Below are positions 43,591 to 55,858 of a DNA stretch of 64,000 nt, one piece after another (position 1 is the stretch's first letter; every line of letters begins with the position of its first letter). A program made the translations under genes and the position numbers. Source of the stretch: Cryptomeria japonica (lineage: Eukaryota; Streptophyta; Pinopsida; Cupressales; Cupressaceae); the NCBI RefSeq assembly GCF_030272615.1, contig NC_081413.1, forward strand, positions 716,987,867 through 717,051,866, given 5' to 3'. Under the pieces are notes generated by a model. It did not search any database, was not told the DNA's origin, and worked only from the letters and a program-made list of their open reading frames with translations.

Positions 43591-45951
43591 GGTGTACAGA
43601 GCATCAGGCTCCACTGCACATCAGAAAATACCAAAAACATTCAGAAAATGTCCTGAAGAAAATACAAAAACATTCACAAAAGTAAAGAAAAAAATCATGC
43701 ATCCAAACGGTGAACAACCACTCCGGTGGCACCTTGGGTAAGTGCGATGGTGAAAACCTGGCAAACAGGCGCCACTCGTAAAGGCAATGGCTCCAATATC
43801 TTTCAGGCTCATTGCGATCACATTCATGCACACATACATCCATCCATCCAAACCATGGCTTGTTATTTGATCTGCAATTAAGAAAATACTCCATGCGTCT
43901 AGCATCCCACCTTTTCATAGTCAGGTCTACAAACTGGGGGCAATACCCTTACCCTCGTGAAGGAAGTGGATTCTACATTGTCTCCTATGATTCATTACGC
44001 TCTTCATTCAGGCAATCATCAGAAAATATCAAAAACATTCAAAAATGACTCTCAAAATACCAAAAACATTCAAAATTGTTTCACAAAATCCAAAAAACAT
44101 CGGAAAACCCATCAAAAATCACACAAAAACATGGCAACACCTTGTACATATTTATCCGATCAGATACAAAATAAACATTGACAAAATACTCACACAATGA
44201 CCATTTACCAATCAAACCACACAATCGACATTAACAAATCCAAACCTGTCTTTAAACAAGGATGCATCCTTCCTTACCAAAACAAAGACAAAAGTGACAT
44301 TTTCTTTGACAAGAAAATTATGTTAAGCTATCAAATGCTTGGTTGATTCGTGAGTAATTCATTTGTTTATCTGTATCAGGATCTTGCAGCATTGTTTTGT
44401 ATCATTTGCGCATTATTTCCGATGAAGTTCTGGGGCATGTACTAATGGTGTCTACGTGGGAAGTTCACCAAGCTATGTGATCTTATGCCAAAATGTAGTC
44501 ATAGATCACTACGACTTGTTGACTACAGCGTATACCTCGACCATATGAGCATGAACCATTACCAAGGATCCATATTCTTTTATTCTTTATGTATATACTA
44601 TTTGTTTGCAGGTACAATGCTCATTCTTTGGTTCCTCCCTATCCAAATTGGATAAAGGTTTTATTTCTTAGTACGGTATGCACTTGTCTCAGGATATGAT
44701 CAGCCTAAGATCAAGGAGGACGATCCAAGTCATGCATGAACGGAGATAATTCCTTGTCTGTTCTGCAAGCAATACTCAGGTCAACTTGATCCATTATATC
44801 AAGTTGCTTGTATTAACTTGCTATATAAAAATCCATGTAAGAAATACTCTAGTCATCTTGAATCTTTATGTCAAGTTGCTTGTATTTTCTTACAACATTT
44901 TAAAGCTCAATGATGAAAAATAAAGCACCATGGATCGTCATTCAATCTCATTTGTATATGTTGCATTTCGTTGCATTCCACCCATCCCTACATTCATAAT
45001 AGCTGCATATCATGCATACATAGTCATAATAATGCATACTCTATTTTACTCATCTTCTTCCATAGGACTCGATCCTAGTCCTCCATATCTTCTATCTAAC
45101 ATCAAATCCCCCCTCACCCTCCCTATCTTGATCATCAACATCATCCTAATCCCTTCATCGCTTCCCATCCTCACTCATCCACAAAATTAAGCCAGTTACT
45201 CTGTCTACACAGATACATCAACTCCCACACACCTAGACTATCAACAGATACTCTGATCAAGTATCTTCGGGTCTCAACAGGTAATCGATTATGGTAATCC
45301 TAGACTACATCAGGCATTTATCATAATGACCTAGTCTCAACGGGGCTGCCATGATTCCCCACAACCATCCATCACACGCACACACTATCAATTGATCAAC
45401 CAATCAAACACAATCCAACGGACAATTACATCAATTGTCTACGTCTCAACGAGTATTTTGCTTCATATACCTTAACTTCATCGGACAATTACATCAATTG
45501 TCTTAGTCACCATCAGGTCACTTTGATTCACTTACTCAGACTTTATCATGTTCAAGCGACCAACTGACATCAACTATCACGCTTTGACTTGACCGGGGCA
45601 ATTCAACCGATTGCACCAGATTGTCCAACCAATTTTGATCAATTGTATAGCATCAATCCAAACCCCACACTACATCTGCTATGTATCTCTTGCATGACCT
45701 CAGGGTACTCGCTGGCTTGTTGTTTCTTCATATTCACTCCATTTTCTCCCATTCTTTCATCATTAGTTCTAATTTCTTTTATTCTACCTCCCCTCCACTT
45801 TGCATTCTTTTTCGAGAGATCGCCCGATTTTTCAAAACAAAACTTGGCCCATCTCTCGAGGGGGCATACCACCCATTAAATTTACATTTTATGGGGCATT
45901 TCTTCACACCTATTTTTCTTTCTTTGAAACGACGCGATAAACCGCACCGTC
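43591..45951 (+). other. Gypsy-1 3' noncoding region
   Basis: Long spacer without supported ORFs. 43620-44130 holds many copies of an A-rich unit near 'aaaataccaaaaacattca'. 44200-45180 is unremarkable. 45190-45620 holds a series of short stem-loops separated by 'gtctcaacRgg'-like phrases. The two minus-strand frames of about 100 codons at 43604-43918 look like chance. Confidence 0.55.
45421..45502 (+). repeat. Two identical hairpin-forming 19-mers
   Basis: gacaattacatcaattgtc at 45421-45439 and 45484-45502: 7-bp perfect arms with a 5-base loop. Similar hairpins occur at 45200-45213, 45247-45265 and 45598-45614. Confidence 0.85.
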
Positions 45952-45966
45952 TCAAAGAGGGGCAAA
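45952..45966 (+). other. Polypurine tract of Gypsy-1
   Basis: caaagaggggcaaa directly abuts the 3' LTR; it would prime plus-strand DNA synthesis. Confidence 0.75.
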
Positions 45967-47782
45967 TGTAGTCACATAAATCTGTCCACTTAATTAAATG
46001 AATATTTAATATTTATTTGATTATTTAACCATCAATTAATAATTAATTAAATTAATATTTAATTAATTCATCTTAACCCTATTCTCCTATTAATTAAATA
46101 AATTATTCAATTTATTTGATTTAATTCACTTAACCAAATTCAAACCATTAATTAAATAAATAAATCATATTTATTTAATTAAATCTTCTCTCACATTTAA
46201 ATAAATTAATATTTATTTAAAACCCCCAAAATCCCACCTCTCACATTTAAATAAATAAATCATTTATTTAAAATCACCTTTATCCTCCACCCACTTGCAT
46301 TTTCCTACAAATACAAGTTGCACAATTATTTTAAATAAATAATTTATTTAAATCACCTTTATCCTCCACCCACTTGTATTTTCCTACAAAAGCAAGTTGC
46401 ACAACTATTTTAAATAAATTATTTATTTAAAATCCTATTTATCCTCACCCACTTGAAACCTTTAATGGTTTCCCTTAAAGTAGTCAAACTTGATGGCTTT
46501 AAAGTCTTCAAACTTGATGGCTTCCTTCTATAGTCTTCTTAAGACTTTAATGGTTTTCCTTAAAGTCTTCAAGCCTTTAATGGTTTCCCTCAAAGTCTTC
46601 AAGCATTTTAATGCTTTATCTTCATTTTTCTCATTTAAATAAATTAATATTTATTTGAATATTTATCCAAATGCAAATTACACCATTTAATTGAAATAAA
46701 TGATTTTATTTTAATTGAAAATACCAAAATTTCTCCCACTTGCATTTTCCTACAAAATCCACTTGTATGCCTAAATCCCCTTCTAGATTCTTCTAACCCC
46801 TTCCTAATTAACTTAATCCATCCCCTAATTATTGTCACATTCCTAAGCAAAATGGAGTCACTTCTCAAAGCCTAAAAGTCTTGGATAACCTTTGAAAGCT
46901 TCCAACCTTCAACCACTAAATGGCTCAAAGTCTTGGATAACCTTTGAAAGCTTTCAACCTTCAACCACTTAATCCCCAAAGTCTCCAATAACCATTAATG
47001 GTTAATTCAACCCTCCCACATGGTTAAAACATTTGTTTTGACTCAACCTCTACCCAACCCAAGGGTCTCATCAAGCCTTTAATGCTTTGACCATGATTAT
47101 CTCTTAATCATTTGCACAAAGGTTTATCCTTGCATTAACTCCTAATCCAATGGGTAATCTTAATTTAGACTTGACCCTTACCTTCTAGATAACCATGAGG
47201 TCTTCTCAGGCCTTTAATGCCTCCAACCTCTTCTCTCAACCCAATCCTATGTTGACACTTGTCGCCATTTTATTGGTGCCAATTGTGCACATGGATCCCC
47301 AACTTTCAAACTTGGCCCTTGATTAAACCATTCAATCTTAACCCTTCATTTCCCCATTTCTTCTATAAATAGAACCCTTCTCCTCAAGCAAAGAGAAGCA
47401 TTTTAGAGTATTGTTGTTATATTGGCATTAGCATAGAGCTTTTTCATAGCATCACTATCTACTCTTGCATAGTATTTGCTTATCATATTCAACCATCTTG
47501 AATCTCCATATGGCATCTATGGCTAGTGCTAAAAGCTGAGAGCTACACTCATTTGGGACTTGGAGAGGAGAGAAACAAGGGAGAAGCATCAAAAGGCATC
47601 ATGGAAGCATCTTAGGGAGGCTCTTCTCCTTTCTTTTATTTTGTTAAACTTCTTTCATGCTTTTTGAAATCTCTCTTGATATGTTTGGAATGGTTTTTAG
47701 TTCTTTGTTTTGTTTTTATGGTTGAAACTAACTTATTAACATTGAACTTTGTTGTTGCCTTGTCCCCATTTCCATGACATCA
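45967..47782 (+). repeat. 3' LTR of Gypsy-1 (1816 bp)
   Basis: Near-identical to 31781-33597. Differences seen by eye: A/C in 'ccaaattMaaacc', one T fewer in 'cacattttaaat', T/G in 'aaagtaKtcaaac', A/G in 'gtcRccattt', C/T in 'catcYatggc'. Confidence 0.96.
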
Positions 47783-48721
47783 GGTACTAAATGGGTATTC
47801 AAAAACAAATTGAATGAATCCAGTGAAGTTGCTAGAAATAAAGAAAGACTGGTATGCAAAGGATATTCACAAAAGGAAGGGATTGATTATGAGGAGATTT
47901 TTGCTCTGGTAGCTAGACTTGAAGCCGTTAGAATATTGCTTGCATATGTTGCTTATAAGGATTTCAAAGTATATCACATGGATGTCAAGTCACTCTTTTT
48001 GAATGGTGATCTTGAAGAAGAAGTCTACATTGAGCAACCTGATGGATTTTTATTATCAGATGATGGAGACATGGTATGCAAACCGAAGAAAGCTCTTTAT
48101 GGATTGAAACAAGCTCCTAGAGCCTGATATGCTAGATTGGATAAGTATTTGATAAAATTGAGATTGAATAAAGATACTACTGATAGTAATCTATATTTCT
48201 AGATTGAGAATAATAACATTTTGATTGTTGAAGTTTTTGTTGATGACATTATCTTTGGAGGAGATGATGACTTGAGTGTGAAGTTTCTCGGTGATATGCA
48301 AAAAAAATTTGAAATGTCTATGATAGGAGAGATGAAATTTTTGTTAGGCTTGCAGATTTCACAGACTGGAAAAGGTATTTTTATATCTCAAGCTAAATAT
48401 GTGAAGGAATTACTGAAGAAGTTTGGGTTAGAAGATTCTAAACCGGTTGGAAATCCTATGGTGACTGGCTGCAAATTGTCTAAGTATGATGAATCTTCTA
48501 AAGCTAATCAAACCTTGTACAGATCTATGGTTGGTGGACTACTATACTTGAATCAGACTAGACCTGACATTATGCATGTTGTGTCCATGGCTGCCAGATA
48601 TCAAGTTGATCCAAAAGAGAGTCATGTCACTGCTGTGAAGAGGATATTCAAATACTTGAAAGGAAACATGGATTATGATTTGTGGTATTTGATGAATGAT
48701 GATTTCATGCTATGTGCTTAC
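47783..48721 (+). pseudogene. Copia-1 reverse transcriptase, main part
   Basis: Resumes the Copia-1 frame right after Gypsy-1. [13 protein letters not shown], then [49 protein letters not shown] and the catalytic FVDDIIF (48233-48253) are all Copia reverse transcriptase landmarks. In-frame stops lie at about 48125 and 48200. The frame runs to LCAY (48721), where Copia-2 interrupts it within RNase H. The protein tail NWHYVVIDVK read beyond 48721 is Copia-2 LTR sequence. Confidence 0.92.
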
Positions 48722-49594
48722 AATTGGCATTATGTTGTCATTGATGTCAAATGATATATGATGTCAACTGGTATGGGAGATTGATGAGCAATGTTGTCAT
48801 TGATGCATACCGAAAATGGTGTCATTTATGTCAACCAACATAGCAGGTCATAGGTAAGGAAGAGAATGTCATCTAGCATAATGATAATTGGAGTCACCGG
48901 TACACAAGTTAGTATTGGCTTGTGTTGAAGACATAAGGACTGGAGAATGGTATTGGATAACAACTTATAAGTGATATGTTGGCAGTACATTGTTGCCAAC
49001 CGGCAAGTGAGTAAGCATAGTGAGTTAATGAAGAACTGGCAACCGATATGCTGTTGGATCTTTGGATGTTAAACAACAAGACTCCCATCGAATAAAGATG
49101 CAGTCACCAGATGATGTGAAGAATCACAGAGAGTGTGCCCAATCGGATCATATGTGCCTATTTGAAGATATTCCTGCTCAAACAGGGAAACCATATTGGT
49201 GCATTGCCAGATGCAGATGACAAGGATCCACTCCCACCGGTAAGTGGAGCTTATCTCCCATTATGCATGGAATGCATCTTAGTCCTCCAAGATAAGAAAA
49301 AAGAGTAGATGCCAGCTAGGTTAAAGGATCTCACTGGTGAAACACTACGTTGCCTTAGGTGCATGAAATCAGATATGTGCACCAGATCAACAACGGTAGA
49401 CATGATGAGTTGCCGGTACAGAGAAGGATGGATATGTTTGTCACTTTGACAAACCAGTTGATAGGAGAATTGGTCTATTGATGAAGAAGGAAAAGTTGAA
49501 GCAGATGCAGATAGATGGAGATTATTGAAGGCTGATGACATGGTGTCATCAAGGTGGTTACCCATAAGTATGTCCATCAGTAAAGCTGACAAGG

Positions 49595-51678
49595 TGGTGC
49601 AGGAGCACCTAGTTTTTAGTGCATTTTCTAGATTTTGGTATGTTAGTCTTTATTTTGGTTTAGGATTGTGATAGTGGACTACTCATAGGTCCACATGTGT
49701 GTTGGATATGCATTTGAAGGATGAATGTCAACTAGATCATGTATTTACTCAAATTTGGCTTATGAGCCCTTGTAAGCCTAAAATGGCACAAACTTGCATT
49801 TTGGTGTAAAATATCTTGTGACACCTCATTTGGAATTTAGAAATGTAATTTTAGTGTTTGTAAGTCATTCTAGGAGGTTTAGGATGAGTGACAATGCATG
49901 AAATGTAAAAATGCACATTTTGTCACAGGTTGTCATTGTTGCTCGACAACATTTTGCAACTTTTGAGCAACTTTTTGCATCTTTGATCACATCGGTGGTT
50001 AGGAAACTGATGGAGAGTTGGTTAGGATCCATATGGCATATAAAATTCTCTAAGAATGAATGTAAATAGGTTGGCAAAGGCCTTGACCAAGTTTGAATAT
50101 ATTGTGAAGACTTTTTCCAGATTTTACCTTGCATTTTCTTAATTTTTGAGCAGCAGTCCGTACGTAATGGATTGAATATTATACTGTTATTTCATGATTA
50201 CTTTGCATATGGTATTTTAGTTCTTAGAGGATGTTTGTAATCGTTTTTAGTGCAGGTTTGAAGTGTGTTATTGATTTTGCATTGCTCTCGACCTGAGTAG
50301 GGGTTTAAGAGCCCAATTATGGTTCCAGCTTGAAATCCCTTGAGTTTTTCTCAATAAACCTTGGGAATCAAGCCATGGAACCCTTGTATAGTGTAAATAA
50401 GTTTTTTTTTGTCCTGGAAGTTATTGAAAGGAAATCTGTCATCATTTCCTAGGCGATCTCAGTCATAACTCGGTTAGGAAAATGAGTGAAATGTTACATG
50501 TGTTTCCAGGGATGATCAGTTATGAAGATGCCAAGTGTTTTGAATGAGTAATTAATGTGTGGAAGAGCCTATGTGGAAGGTTTGGTAAAGGCCTTGAGCA
50601 ACTTTGAATACATTGTGAAGACTTTTTCCAGATTTTACCTTCCATTTTCTTAATTTTTGAGTAGCAGTTCGTACGTAATGGATTGATTATTCTACTGTTA
50701 TTTCATGATTACTTTGTATATGGTATTGTAGTTCTCAGAGGGTGTTTGTAATCGTTTTTAGTGCAGGTTTGAAGTGTGTTATTGATTTTGCATTTCTCTC
50801 GGCCCGAGCAGGGGTTTAAGAGCCTAATTATGGTTCTAGCTTGAAATCCCTTGAGTTTTGCTCAATAAACCTTGGAAATCGAGCCATGGAACCCTTGTAT
50901 AGTGTAAATAAGTTTTGTTTTGTCCTGGAAGTTATTGAAAGACAATTTGTCATCATTTCCTAAGCAAGCTCAGCCATAGCCCGGTTAGGAAAATGAGTGA
51001 AATGTTATATGTGCTTCCAGGGATGATCAATTATGAAGATGCCAAGTGTTTGGCATGAGTAATTAATGTGTGGAAGAGCCTATGTGGAAGGTTGGAGGTG
51101 TGATAGAGCAGGGAAGACAATAAACCCTTTGAAGAAGACAACAAAGTTCCAAAACCCTTCATAAATGCCATTTTTGGGTTTCTTACCTGTACAGACAGAC
51201 TTGACTATCTCACCTAATGGATTCAAAAGTTCATCGAAAAGGGTACTCGGATCAAAAAATAGTTTGGCAGGTTCTTTGAGTGGTTTTTGAACAATTCCCC
51301 AAAAACCAGTTAGGTAGGGCTAATTGGGGGTGTAGGGTTACTAGGCCTAGAAAATAGGAGAAAGAGGGAGCGATGAAGAAATGAAGGGAAGCCAATTGCA
51401 AAACCAGTTGATTGACATGGAAACACCTTTAGAACATCTACTACAACCCCTGCAAGTATATGTTAGAGGATTGCATAGCTTTGAGGTTGCATTTATCCTT
51501 GTGAACCTCAACTATGCCTAAGCAACTATTGAGCATAATTTGATAGGGAGCACTCCTAGAGAGTTTGAGTGTTTTGGTGCATTAAATGACCAGTGTAGAG
51601 TGAAAGGAGCCCACTAACATATCACTCAACTTCCTATTGAGCAAGGTGAGACTCTCTTTGAGAACCTATCTCCCATCA
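49595..51678 (+). mobile_element. 2.1-kb LTR-like insertion in the Copia-2 5' LTR
   Basis: Starts TGGTGCAGGAG, ends CCCATCA, flanked by CAAGG at 49590-49594 and 51679-51683, and absent from the 3' LTR at about 58135. TG...CA ends plus a 5-bp duplication indicate a solo LTR or small LTR element. It contains a 511-bp tandem duplication. No coding region; the short minus frame at 49865-50134 has no recognisable homology. Confidence 0.75.
50070..51091 (+). repeat. Tandem duplication, 511-bp unit
   Basis: Copy 1 about 50070-50580, copy 2 about 50581-51091, roughly 93-95% alike by eye. Each runs from 'ggYaaaggccttgaScaa' to 'gcctatgtggaagg'. Confidence 0.88.
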
Positions 51679-52235
51679 CAAGGTGCAAAAGTGAAAGGCT
51701 CCCATCTGTTGAAGATGTGCATGAGTTGGCTTGGCAAGTGTGATGACTAGTAAGGGTGTTCTACCAGTAGAGCAACAAAGTGCAAGTTTTAAGGCAGACT
51801 AGTTAGGGTAGAACCGACCGGGTAAGAGAATCGGTAGATGAACCCGGTTCTATGATTGGTCGGTGATCTTGTCTGGACCGACACAGAAGACTTAGTAGAG
51901 GTGGATGCCAACTAAGATGACACATAGGAGACATGTGTCATGCATGCTATGGTCGGTGAAGTGTTGTCAGTGAGGTAGGTGGTGACTAGTTGACATTAAT
52001 GTCGATTGCGTGAATCACAAGCCAAGAGTAGAAGGGTGCATCTCGATATAGATTTGAGATTAGAGATCATATTCATTGGCATCATGATCGATGCAGTTTG
52101 TCCAGATTCTGATTGGAGTAGGTGAAGCTATCTGCGTGATTTCTTCATGGTGTTTGACAAGTGTAGGTTGTCATGTTTTCTAAATACAACAAACGTGTTT
52201 TGGATGTAGCATGATTGGTCATGATAGGTGATCAG

Positions 52236-52911
52236 TGTTGGTATTATAGATGACTTCGTCATGTGTTGCATTGGTTTTGTCATTGATGTCAACACTTATC
52301 TTCTTGGAGGTCTACATTATGTTCAATGCTATGGTTAGTGGCTTATGTACAAGTCACCAGTATATGTTCACCAACAGGTTACATTGTTCACTGACAACGA
52401 TGATGACTTGTTATCATGTGGAGATCATTTGGTTATGTCAAATATGTGGATTGGAAGTTTGGATTTGGTAATTTGCTTATTTTCGCTCTTCAACATTCGA
52501 ACACACTCATCATGATCCTATATCCTGATCTTCAATAAGATCTTACAATCATATATACAAAACCTAAGACCAAATGTGTAGGTCGGCTCACTAAAGATAT
52601 AACAATTAAATCAATTAAAAATAAGTCTTGATGTGATACAAGATGTTGGCTCGATACATTTACCACATTATCCAATCAATAAATAATTTCCAAAATGTGT
52701 TGTGCTGATCTGGAATTGATAACATGTATCGATCCATAACCTAGACCTATCTTTCGGTAAAGGCAAATTTGTCAGCTTGGTTAGACCAATAAGAAAAATA
52801 CCAAATCCAAACTTCCAATCCATGTCTTCGACATAACCAGATGATCTCCAGATGATAACAAGTCATCATCACTGCTGGTGAACAATATAACCTGCTAGTG
52901 AACATATAATA
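52236..52911 (+). mobile_element. 676-bp insertion with a long inverted repeat, in the Copia-2 5' LTR
   Basis: Flanked by ATCAG at 52231-52235 and 52912-52916 and missing from the 3' LTR near 58690. The left end reads TGTTGGTATT with motif TTGTCATTGATGTCAA at 52277-52292, like a Copia LTR start. The right half is a fold-back: arms 52361-52470 and 52799-52908 are inverted copies of each other. The right terminus (ATAATA) is not CA, so the class is uncertain. Confidence 0.65.
52361..52908. repeat. 110-bp inverted repeat with 328-bp loop
   Basis: Arms 52361-52470 and 52799-52908 pair along their whole length with about 15% mismatches (for example tggattggaagtttggattt against its complement). 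Confidence 0.88.
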
Positions 52912-53979
52912 ATCAGTTGTAGGTGGTCCATCTCTGAGAAGAGATCTAATCCAATTGGATTTGCCTCGTGGTTGATGAAGGAACCCTAGCACGGTAGAAG
53001 TTTTAATGTTATTTTGGCGGGAAGGCATAGTATAAATATGTAGATTGAAAACCATATCTGTTGCTGCTGTACAAGAGGGTGATGCTGGTCGAGTGAGAGA
53101 AGTGTACAAGAAAAGGATTGATCAGTCAGATTACTTGACTGTTAAACATTGAAGCGACTGAGTGTAGAAGAGACACAACCGGTGAGAGGGTTTAGCAGAG
53201 GCTTAAATGGTAAGGTTTTAATAATCGGTAAAACTGCAAGTATACATCAATGAAGACAATCGGTGGTGGTAGATCTAGTAGGAAGGTTGCTGAGAGTGAA
53301 GTGGTGGAGAGTGAGTGTCGAAAGAAAGCTGACAGACCATAAGTAGAGCAGAAGGAGAAGAGACAAGGAGAACAGGGAACCGATAACTAGTTGCAGAGAC
53401 AAACAACCAGTGAACTGGTGTATTCACACTAATAGGTGAATGTAAGCAGATAGAGAAAGTGAGAAGAAGAAAGGAAAAGATAGAAAACTAGTTGAGAATA
53501 CAATAGAGGAAGAGTGACAAAAGGAAGAGGAGGACTCAACTAGTAAGGCAGAGGAGAAGTCAAACTGACAGGGTGAAGTGTATGCAGTGGTTACAAGATT
53601 CACTTGTAATCAGATTATTACTTCTGTATTTGATAATGTTCATTGTAGATCATTGAGTTGGACCTCGGTGGCTAGTGCTCCTTGGGTTGGTGCCCTAAAT
53701 GTTGTAACCAATGTTTCATTGTAAGGCTAGATTGGAGCAGTAGACTCCAACAATATTTCTCTCCGAGGTTTTTTTCCCGTGTTGGATTTTCCTCGTACAT
53801 TTGGTGTTATGTGATGTTCCTTTTGTGTGTGGTTGCATTTGTGTCATAATCCTATCTCCCAGGTATGTTTACTTAGTGTTAGATCTACTAACTGGTACCT
53901 ACACATTTATGATTAAAAGGTTAATATTTGGAAACCACTAATTCACCCCCCCTCTCAGTGGCATCTTGTGTTTAACAAT

Positions 53980-53992
53980 TGGTATCAGAGCC
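53980..53992 (+). other. Primer-binding site of Copia-2 (initiator tRNA-Met)
   Basis: TGGTATCAGAGCC, two bases after the LTR end, is the canonical Copia primer site. Confidence 0.92.
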
Positions 53993-54022
53993 TAGGTTCT
54001 CAGTTGATAAGCTTTTTCTAGC

Positions 54023-55858
54023 TTGGGTAGATTTTGGTATTTGAACACAATGGTCTTTTTTGTGTCACCCCCTACTCCAGTGTTTGATAGTTCAAACTTT
54101 TCTATATGGAGTCATAGGATGGAAGTCTACCTGTCCTCCCTTGGGTTTGACGTATGGATGTCAGTAGTAAATGGTTTCCCTAGTAAAGTCGATCCTCCCA
54201 CCGGTCTTGATGCAGAAAGGAGAAACAAATGTAATCATGAAGCTATGAAGGCCATACTCAGTGGGCTATCCAGTGATGTCTCATCACAAGTGGACAGATG
54301 CAGATCGACAAAGAGTTTATGGGACAAATTGAATAATCTCTATGAAAATGAGCCTACCACTACAAAACTGGTTTGTGAGAGAAAAAAGAGAAGTGTGTCA
54401 CATGTGTCTGCAGATGAAGCTAGATTAGTAAGCAACTGCAACAATGATGAAGAAGGAACCCACCTCTTCATGGCTCAAGAGTAGGAGAATGAGAGGCACA
54501 CATCTGAGAGTGATCATGCAAATCATTCCTATCGGCAAGATGTGTTTGGCAGCGATAGTGAAGATGAAGAAGAAGATGAAGCAGAGGTTGATCTTGAAGG
54601 TGAACTTGTAAGTGCACTCGAAGAACTTAGTAGAGTGAGGAATGAATACAAGTTGTTCAAGAATGTTGTTGTGGAACAAAACTAGTTGATCGGATGCTTT
54701 GAAGAATCTGAGAAATGTATCTCAGAGTTGAAAACTCAACAAGAAGACATCAAGGAGTGTAGGTGCAAAGATCTAGAGTATGAGCTAGAGGCCAAGGATA
54801 AAGAATGTTAGAAGAAAACAAAAGAAATGGAGAACATCATAAGAGACCTTGAGAAATGTTAGGATGAGCTCAAGGTAAGAATCTGGTTTGATGGCAGCAC
54901 TGAGGCCTTGGATAAGATGTTAAGCCAACAGAAATAGTCCAAGGATACCAGTGGATTAGGATGTGGTACCGGTGAATGCTCTACAAGCAAGGAGACCTCC
55001 CACAAAGATATTCAATTTGTCCCCTCAAATGGAAATGACAAGGGACATACCTTCACTATCCGGGATACTCCACAGAAGAAGGTTGATTTGACTACAACCG
55101 GTGAAGACATGATGAGGATGAAGACAAGTGCTACAAGGAGGAACAATGTTGATCCAAAAGGAAAAGGAAAGAAAAGAGAAGGTAGCTTCACCATAAGAAA
55201 GAACTTGAGAAGGAGACAACATAGAAGACCTCCTACTGGTAGAAGATAAAGATATGCTGCTACCAACAAGACAAAGCAAGTGTGGTAGAAGAAGAGATCA
55301 GATGAAAGGACTGCAGTGATTGGACAGTTCAAGAACAATCCCCGGAGAAGCAGATTTGGAGATAATAGACCGGTAAGATCTCCTCATGCATGGAAGAATA
55401 AATTTGTAAGCTATATGCCATTCTTTACCAGTTACTACTTCTCTTGCAAATATTATGGCCATAGAGAGTATGAATACAAGAAGAAGAACTTGCAGTCATA
55501 TGGTAGCTAGTATAGCTGCTATGCTCAGTATGAAAATGGTTATAGAGCATATGAGAGAGAAAGGGATGCATGGAACAAAAGGATAAATGCCCCTATAACA
55601 TCAAGAGGTCCACCAAATCTGGTTGCTTGCTACATTAGCATGACCAGAAGAAGATGGTCAAACTGATTTGACAGAAGGTCCACCAATCATGTGTTCGGTA
55701 TGAGCACAGTCTACTTCTACAACAATGCTTCTGGTCATGCTATAGAATCTGGTAGAGAAAGGAAAAATCATCAGGAGAAGGTAGAACCTACTCCAAGGAC
55801 TGAAAATGGGAAGAGTAATAAGACCAAGCATGCATGGAGGAAGAGGAAGAGAGTATGA
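54023..55858 (+). pseudogene. Copia-2 gag (about 610 codons) with about ten stops
   Basis: One frame from ATG 54023 (or 54050) to a stop at 55856-55858. The first 153 codons are open: a Copia gag N terminus (FDSSNFSIWSHRMEVYL), then SGLSSDVSSQVDRCRSTKSLWDKLNNLYE, typical of UBN2-type gag. Beyond the first TAG (54482) the frame has an acidic stretch (SDSEDEEEDEAE), Glu/Lys-rich sequence likely to be coiled coil, a Lys/Arg-rich part, and a zinc-knuckle remnant CKYYGHREYEYKK (about 55444) with Cys positions turned to Tyr. No frameshift is needed along 1.8 kb. Most stops are TAG. No protease follows. Confidence 0.8.

Larger units (their letters stand above)
31781..47782 (+). mobile_element. Gypsy-1: near-complete young Ty3/Gypsy element (Tat-like)
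   Basis: Sixteen-kb element flanked by GGTAC (31776-31780 and 47783-47787). Layout: LTR, tRNA-Trp-type primer site, 2.7-kb leader with a small ORF, gag, protease, G-patch-like segment, reverse transcriptase, RNase H, second archaeal-type RNase H, integrase, 2.4-kb 3' region, polypurine tract, LTR. The dual RNase H and absence of a visible chromodomain point to the Tat lineage. LTRs differ by about five substitutions and one indel over 1.8 kb by eye, so insertion is recent. Three stop codons interrupt the otherwise single gag-pol frame. Confidence 0.96.
48722..53977 (+). repeat. 5' LTR of Copia-2, enlarged by two insertions
   Basis: LTR parts are 48722-49594, 51684-52235 and 52917-53977, colinear with 57281-59887. 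It begins AATTGGCATT where the 3' LTR has TGTTGGCATT, so the terminal TG is lost. Ends 'gcatcttgtgtttaaca'. Motif TTGTCATTGATGTCAA is at 48735-48750. Confidence 0.9.

Noticed and set aside
43604-43918. Overlapping minus-strand frames of about 100 codons after integrase
   Set aside because: Cys/Phe-rich composition from the A-rich repeats on the plus strand; not conserved.
49251-49592. 113-aa minus frame recurring at 57785-58159
   Set aside because: Same sequence in both Copia-2 LTRs; not independent evidence for a gene.
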